Assembly (NCBI RefSeq): GCF_900141875.1
Contig: NZ_FQZE01000021.1
Span: 1 to 64,000, forward strand
Direction of reading: 5' to 3'
DNA: 64,000 nucleotides
DNA from: Tangfeifania diversioriginum
Lineage (GTDB): Bacteria > Bacteroidota > Bacteroidia > Bacteroidales > Prolixibacteraceae
The position numbers and the translations under genes are program-made. Position 1 is the first letter of the stretch, and every line of letters begins with the position of its first letter. Below the pieces are notes generated by a model. That model was not told the DNA's origin. It searched no databases and saw nothing but the letters and a program-made list of their open reading frames with translations. Positions 59,914 through 64,000 of the stretch are shown here, piece after piece.

Positions 59914-60850
59914 ATGTTGTCAGCGGAATATCAGCTGGTCGCTGATGTTTCCATCGGCGGTGCGACCACAAATAGTGCTCGGGTTCTTTGGCGATTATTT
60001 CTTCCATTTTGCGCACATATCCCAGTAAAATTTCATTTGGTTCCACATCTTTAGGGTTCAGGAACAACGGCACGAGATGTACTTTGTATTTTCCTCTCGC
60101 TATTTTGGTAACCTGCTGGAAAAACACCGGTTGATTGGTTCTGGCTGCAATTTTTTCCGGCCCAGAAAAAAACGGAGCTTCGCGGTTCAGAAAAACAGTC
60201 CAGAATTTTGAGTTGCGGGGCGGCGTTTGGTCGGCCCCAAGCCACAACGCTGTTGGAATGCCTTTGCGGTGATACGCTATGGTTGCCCGCCCGGAGTGGT
60301 GAACCGGAATGCATTTGCCGCCCCATTTTTCGCGCGAATGCAGCATGAATTTTTCCATGGACTGGTTGCCGCGTACAGGGTTGTATATCATTAACCCTAA
60401 ATGTTTTGCCTTATTCTGGACAAAGCTGCACCACTCCCAGTTGTTGTGGTGCATGGCCAAAATGATTATGCTTTTTCCTTCTTTGTAATATTTATCAACA
60501 AGTTCAAGCCCGGTAAATGAAATCCGCTTATCCATCTGGCGCTCATCCATGCTGTGAAGTTTAATTGTTTCCACCATTAAATCGGCCAGGTGGCGGTAAA
60601 ATTTGCGGGCAATATTTTTCAATTCGTTTTCCGGTTTTTCGGGGAATGCATGGCGAAGATTATCGAAAACCACCCTGCGACGGTACCTGAAAACGTGTTG
60701 TACAAAAAAGTTCAGCACATCAGATATTCCAAAAAGCACCCAAAACGGCAACAACGAAATTAAATAGAGCAACCCGGTAATCATCCGGTTGAGGTTTTTC
60801 TTAAGGAAACCTTCGTGGTAGCGTTTATCCTTTTTTGCCAGTTCGTTCAT
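59912..60850 (-). CDS. LpxL/HtrB-like lysophospholipid acyltransferase (first of two)
   Basis: A 312-residue protein from the ATG at 60850. The frame is open further upstream, but that part lies over the neighbour's stop and reads as non-coding. An N-terminal membrane helix (about 24-45) is followed by the HX4E box AMHHNNWEWCSFV, the GADQTPPRNSKFW block and HYLWSHRRWKHQRP at the end, as in lipid A late acyltransferases. It probably adds a secondary chain to lipid A. A 26-bp gap separates it from the paralogue upstream. Confidence 0.87.
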   Translation of the reverse strand: MNELAKKDKRYHEGFLKKNLNRMITGLLYLISLLPFWVLFGISDVLNFFVQHVFRYRRRVVFDNLRHAFPEKPENELKNIARKFYRHLADLMVETIKLHSMDERQMDKRISFTGLELVDKYYKEGKSIIILAMHHNNWEWCSFVQNKAKHLGLMIYNPVRGNQSMEKFMLHSREKWGGKCIPVHHSGRATIAYHRKGIPTALWLGADQTPPRNSKFWTVFLNREAPFFSGPEKIAARTNQPVFFQQVTKIARGKYKVHLVPLFLNPKDVEPNEILLGYVRKMEEIIAKEPEHYLWSHRRWKHQRPADIPLTT

Positions 60851-60876
60851 TTGTGTAATTTCTGAAAAATTATATT

Positions 60877-61770
60877 TTAACCTTGCAGCGGGACTCCTTC
60901 GGGGCGTTCGTACTTCCAGCGTTTGTGCGACCACAAGTAATATTCGGGCTGCCGGTATATTACTCCTTCCATTTTATTGATATAGACTTTCATTATTTCA
61001 GCCTCGCTTTTGTCTTTCGGGTTTTCAAACAATAGTTCAAATTCCGACTCGTATTTACCGCGCTCCTTTTTTATTATTTTCTGAAAAAATACCGGGTGGT
61101 TAAATCGTTTTGAAATGGATGCCGGACCGGGGTAAAACATGGTTTCACGGTTCAGGAAAACCATCCAGAATTTGTGAAAGAATGGCGGCGTTTGGTCGGC
61201 TGCCAGCCAGGTGAAAACCGGCTCGCTGTTTTTTTGTGCTGCAATCAAAGTCCTTAAAATAAGCGAATTTGAAATGAGTGAAGCTCCCGTTTTTTCACGT
61301 GACTGATTCAGGTATGCATCGAATTTTGGGTTGTGCAGCGGTTTGTACACGCCCAGTATTTTATGTTTCAAACTGAGCGGAAGGCAGCTGCTCCACTCCC
61401 AGTTATTGTAATGCATGGTGAGCACAACCACACTCCGTCCTTTTTCGTAATAATTGTTTAGTTGCTCTGTATTCTTAAAAATCATTCGTTCCCGGAAATC
61501 CTTTTCAGTCATTCCGCCCATTTTAATGGTTTCAACAATTAAATCGCACAGGTGCCGGTAATATTTTTTGGCAATTTGATTTATCTCTTTTTGTTGCTTT
61601 TCGGGAAATGTTTTTCTTAGGTTTTCCTGCACAACATTTTTGCGGTAACCGGCAATATAATAAACCATCACAAACAAAATGTCCGATAAAAAATAGATAA
61701 TTTTAAATGGCATTCTGGCTATCTGTTTCAGAAAAATGAGTCCAATATCTGTTGTAAATGCTGGTTTCAT
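60877..61770 (-). CDS. LpxL/HtrB-like lysophospholipid acyltransferase (second of two)
   Basis: A 297-residue paralogue of the downstream gene: HX4E box TMHYNNWEWSSCL, LAADQTPPFFHKFWMVFLNRE and YYLWSHKRWKYERPEGVP. The helix at 16-38 anchors it in the inner membrane. With its neighbour it may add two different acyl chains, or one may act on another lipid such as an ornithine or glycine lipid, which Bacteroidota make with similar enzymes. TAGTTTTG on the minus strand (61797-61790) may be the -7 element. The two genes form an operon. Confidence 0.87.
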   Translation of the reverse strand: MKPAFTTDIGLIFLKQIARMPFKIIYFLSDILFVMVYYIAGYRKNVVQENLRKTFPEKQQKEINQIAKKYYRHLCDLIVETIKMGGMTEKDFRERMIFKNTEQLNNYYEKGRSVVVLTMHYNNWEWSSCLPLSLKHKILGVYKPLHNPKFDAYLNQSREKTGASLISNSLILRTLIAAQKNSEPVFTWLAADQTPPFFHKFWMVFLNRETMFYPGPASISKRFNHPVFFQKIIKKERGKYESEFELLFENPKDKSEAEIMKVYINKMEGVIYRQPEYYLWSHKRWKYERPEGVPLQG

Positions 61771-61813
61771 AGTTGATTGAAAGATGCAGCAAAACTACAT
61801 TTTTTAAAGCACA

Positions 61814-61847
61814 TTTGGACATAAAACCTTTTTCCTTTTTATCTTTG
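61814..61847 (+). promoter_or_regulatory. Promoter of the glycerophosphodiesterase gene
   Basis: TTTG (61814-61817), 22 nt, TATCTTTG (61840-61847), exact to the phylum consensus, 20 bp before the ATG. It is back to back with the acyltransferase promoter. Confidence 0.55.
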
Positions 61848-61867
61848 GGCATAAAATAAAATTTACC

Positions 61868-62644
61868 ATGAAGTATCAGATAACACTATTATTCGCATTT
61901 TTTACATTCGGAGTATTGGCCCAGCCAACAATAATTGCCCACCGCGGAGCTTCCTATCTGGCACCTGAAAATACCGTGGCAGCCGCCAACCTGGCCTGGG
62001 AACTTGGAACCGATGCTGTGGAGGTGGATGTTTACCTTACCAAAGACAAAAAAGTAATGGCCATTCATGACAAGGACACAAAACGAACCAGTCCCGGTGA
62101 AAACAGCTATGTAATAAAAGACACACCCTCGGAAGTGTTGCGCGAACTCGATGCCGGCGCATGGAAAGACGAAAAGTACAGGGGCGAAAAAATTCCCTTT
62201 CTTTCCGAAGTTATTGAAACAATACCGGCGGGGAAAAACCTGGTTGTTGAAATAAAGAGCGGAAGTGAAATTATTCCGTATCTTAAAAGTGTTGTTGAAA
62301 ATAGCGGGAAACAAGACCAGATCATTTTTATCGCTTTTGGCTGGGAAACAATTCTCGAAACAAAAAATGTATTCCCCGGCAATAAATGCTACTGGCTCAG
62401 TTCAGTAAAAGAAGGACTGGAAGAAAAGATGGAACAGGCAGCAGGTGTCGGTCTGGAAGGCATAAACCTGAACTACAAAATTGTGGACAAAGAGTTGGTA
62501 GAAAAAGCTGGTAAATACAATCTGGAAGTATTGGTGTGGACGGTTGACAACCCTGAAATTGCCATGGAATTGAAACAGGCCGGAGTGGTTGCCATTACCA
62601 CCAATCGCCCTAAGTGGCTGAAGGAAGAAATGGAGAAACTGTAG
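61868..62644 (+). CDS. Exported glycerophosphodiester phosphodiesterase
   Basis: A 258-residue TIM-barrel enzyme with signal peptide (TFGVLAQ, about residue 19). IIAHRGASYLAPENTVAA has the catalytic His and the PENT motif. EVDVYLTKDKKVMAIHDKDTKRTS supplies the metal-binding Glu, Asp and second His, and VVEIKSG the next Glu. It splits glycerophosphodiesters from phospholipid breakdown into glycerol 3-phosphate and an alcohol. Length is slightly short but complete. It stands next to the two acyltransferases, so membrane-lipid turnover may be a theme here. Confidence 0.9.
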   Translation: MKYQITLLFAFFTFGVLAQPTIIAHRGASYLAPENTVAAANLAWELGTDAVEVDVYLTKDKKVMAIHDKDTKRTSPGENSYVIKDTPSEVLRELDAGAWKDEKYRGEKIPFLSEVIETIPAGKNLVVEIKSGSEIIPYLKSVVENSGKQDQIIFIAFGWETILETKNVFPGNKCYWLSSVKEGLEEKMEQAAGVGLEGINLNYKIVDKELVEKAGKYNLEVLVWTVDNPEIAMELKQAGVVAITTNRPKWLKEEMEKL

Positions 62645-62693
62645 TTTATTATCATCCTCGTTTCGTTCTTTTGAAAATCAAAAATCTGCTAAA

Positions 62694-64000
62694 ATGAAAC
62701 TTTTTACCACAAAACAAATTGCCGAAATCGATAAGTTTACCATTGAAAATGAACCTGTTGCCGATATCGATTTGATGGAGCGGGCCGCTATGCAGGTTTC
62801 CAACTGGCTGGTTTTTCGTTTTACAACTGAACAGCGGATGTTATTTTTTGTGGGGCCGGGCAACAATGGTGGCGATGCGCTGGCCATTGCCCGCCAGATG
62901 GCTGATTTCAATTTTTGGTGCGAAGTATTTTTGCTCGATCTGGGAAAAGAGCTGAAAGGTTCGCCGGCCATCAACTGGCGGCGGCTTGAGAAACAGGGCA
63001 AAGTCAAACTTGCAAAAATTTCCAAACTCGATGAATTCCCCGAAATCGAACCGACGGATGTTTTCCTCGACGGGTTGTTTGGTTCCGGCTTAACACGACC
63101 GTTGAAAGGATTGCCGGCTGAAATCGTGGGCAAAATAAATGAACTGCCCAATACAGTTGTTGCCATTGATGTTCCCAGCGGATTAATGGGGGAAAACAAC
63201 ACCGGCAATAATTTTGAAAGTATCTTAAAAGCCGATTTTACACTCACTTTTCAGTTTCCAAAAATTAGTTTTTTGTTTGCTGAGCACGAAAAGTTTACCG
63301 GCCAATGGGAGGTTTTGCCAATCGGGTTGCATCCGGGAGGGATTAAAAAAACACCCTCAGACGTGGTTTTTGTTGAAAAGGAAGATGTTGAGAAGCTGTT
63401 TCCGGCACGCTCCAAATTTTCGCATAAAGGAACCTTTGGCCACGCATTGTTGATTGCTGGCAGTTATGGAAAAATGGGGGCCACTGTGCTCGCATCAAAA
63501 GGTTGCCTGCGTGCCGGTACTGGTTTGCTCACGGCACATGTGCCACGGCTCGGCTATTCCATTATCCAGACTGCAGTGCCGGAAGCCATGGTGAGTATCG
63601 ATCCGCATGATTTAATGTTTACTGAATTTCCCGATTTGTTGCCATTCTCAGCCATTGGCATTGGCCCGGGCATTGGTTTGAAAAACAATTCACAAAAAGC
63701 ACTTCACGAATTGATTGAAAAAGCAGAAGTTCCCATGGTTTTGGATGCCGATGCGCTTAATATTCTTTCAGAAGATTTGGGATGGCTAAAAAAATTGCCT
63801 GTCAATTCCATTCTTGCTCCACATCCTGGTGAGTTCAGAAGGCTGGTTGGCGATTCGGAGAATTCGTGGGAACGCATAGAAAAACAACGGAAGCTGGCGA
63901 AGGATTACAACGTTATTGTTTTGCTGAAAGGCGCGTTCAGCAGTATTGCCACGCCCGACGGAAAGCTGTATTTCAACTCCACCGGAAATCCGGGAATGGC
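62694..64000 (+). CDS. nnr: Bifunctional NAD(P)H-hydrate epimerase/dehydratase, 3' end beyond the window
   Basis: The frame is open from the ATG at 62694 to the window end (435 codons), so the last part is missing. The N-terminal YjeF epimerase domain shows DLMERAAMQVSNWL, FFVGPGNNGGDALAIAR, and IDVPSGLMGENN. The C-terminal ADP/ATP-dependent dehydratase, of the ribokinase fold, shows FSHKGTFGHALLIAGSYGKMGA, IGPGIGL, LDADALNIL and LAPHPGEFRRLVG. It repairs hydrated NADH and NADPH. Only about 60-70 residues should be lacking. It lies 49 bp after the phosphodiesterase gene. Confidence 0.93.
   Translation, partial: MKLFTTKQIAEIDKFTIENEPVADIDLMERAAMQVSNWLVFRFTTEQRMLFFVGPGNNGGDALAIARQMADFNFWCEVFLLDLGKELKGSPAINWRRLEKQGKVKLAKISKLDEFPEIEPTDVFLDGLFGSGLTRPLKGLPAEIVGKINELPNTVVAIDVPSGLMGENNTGNNFESILKADFTLTFQFPKISFLFAEHEKFTGQWEVLPIGLHPGGIKKTPSDVVFVEKEDVEKLFPARSKFSHKGTFGHALLIAGSYGKMGATVLASKGCLRAGTGLLTAHVPRLGYSIIQTAVPEAMVSIDPHDLMFTEFPDLLPFSAIGIGPGIGLKNNSQKALHELIEKAEVPMVLDADALNILSEDLGWLKKLPVNSILAPHPGEFRRLVGDSENSWERIEKQRKLAKDYNVIVLLKGAFSSIATPDGKLYFNSTGNPGM

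Noticed and set aside
60851-60934. Upstream extension of the first LpxL-like gene
   Set aside because: It overlaps the stop region of the neighbouring gene and has no membrane or domain signal; the ATG at 60850 is adequate.
1-64000. CRISPR arrays, rRNA, tRNA, insertion sequences
   Set aside because: No regularly spaced repeats, no rRNA stretches, no tRNA arm motifs and no transposase were recognised while reading. Small tRNAs could be missed without a scan.

Overview
The window reads as chromosome of a Bacteroidota bacterium, most likely a marine or sediment member of the Marinilabiliales/Prolixibacteraceae kind (the phylum is well supported, the family is inference). Pointers are many short-leader lipoproteins, an STN-type TonB receptor with a DUF4249 partner, a GH3/beta-lactamase fusion, a TGS-nucleoside kinase fusion, DUF4494, and repeated upstream copies of the Bacteroidota promoter element TAnnTTTG, several with a TTTG or TTG about 20 nt further upstream. 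No rRNA, tRNA, CRISPR array or transposase was recognised.

Layout. 1-3.6 kb: the end of an unknown gene, a lipoprotein and two tandem serpin lipoproteins on the minus strand. 3.7-12.1 kb: an ECF sigma factor coupled to a protein with an inner-membrane helix and an outer-membrane barrel, then a four-gene set (TonB-dependent receptor, DUF4249 lipoprotein, MG2-like protein, small exported protein). 12.1-17.9 kb: lytic transglycosylase, uvrA, nucleoside kinase. 17.9-25.1 kb: exported hydrolases, a racemase, a methyltransferase with an export signal, an APC permease and an acyltransferase.

25.4-28.0 kb is the main accessory region. It is AT-rich and built like an integron cassette array without an integrase. 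Successive single-gene units (a broken lipoprotein, a small lipoprotein, a Fic protein) are separated by about 135-bp imperfect palindromes. Each palindrome opens with an inverse core complementary to the core at the start of the same unit, as integron theory predicts.

28.0-34.1 kb: housekeeping genes (nadD, gmk, yicC, mnmA) with an MNT-HEPN toxin-antitoxin-like pair spliced into the yicC-gmk-nadD operon by TAATG overlaps, and two membrane micropeptide genes after nadD. 34.3-45.2 kb: cell-wall recycling fusion, a small HTH protein, a DUF1080 lipoprotein, uracil permease and a 1159-residue PPi-type PEP carboxykinase. 45.4-59.9 kb is rich in nitrogen genes: amt-PII-porin, argH and gltBD, with two GT39 glycosyltransferases between them. 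59.9-64 kb: two LpxL-like acyltransferases, a glycerophosphodiesterase and the start of the NAD(P)HX repair enzyme, cut by the window end.

Taken together, amt/PII/GltBD cover ammonium uptake and assimilation. The NagZ-like fusion, lytic transglycosylase and serine hydrolases cover wall turnover. PPi-PEPCK links glycolysis to C4 acids.
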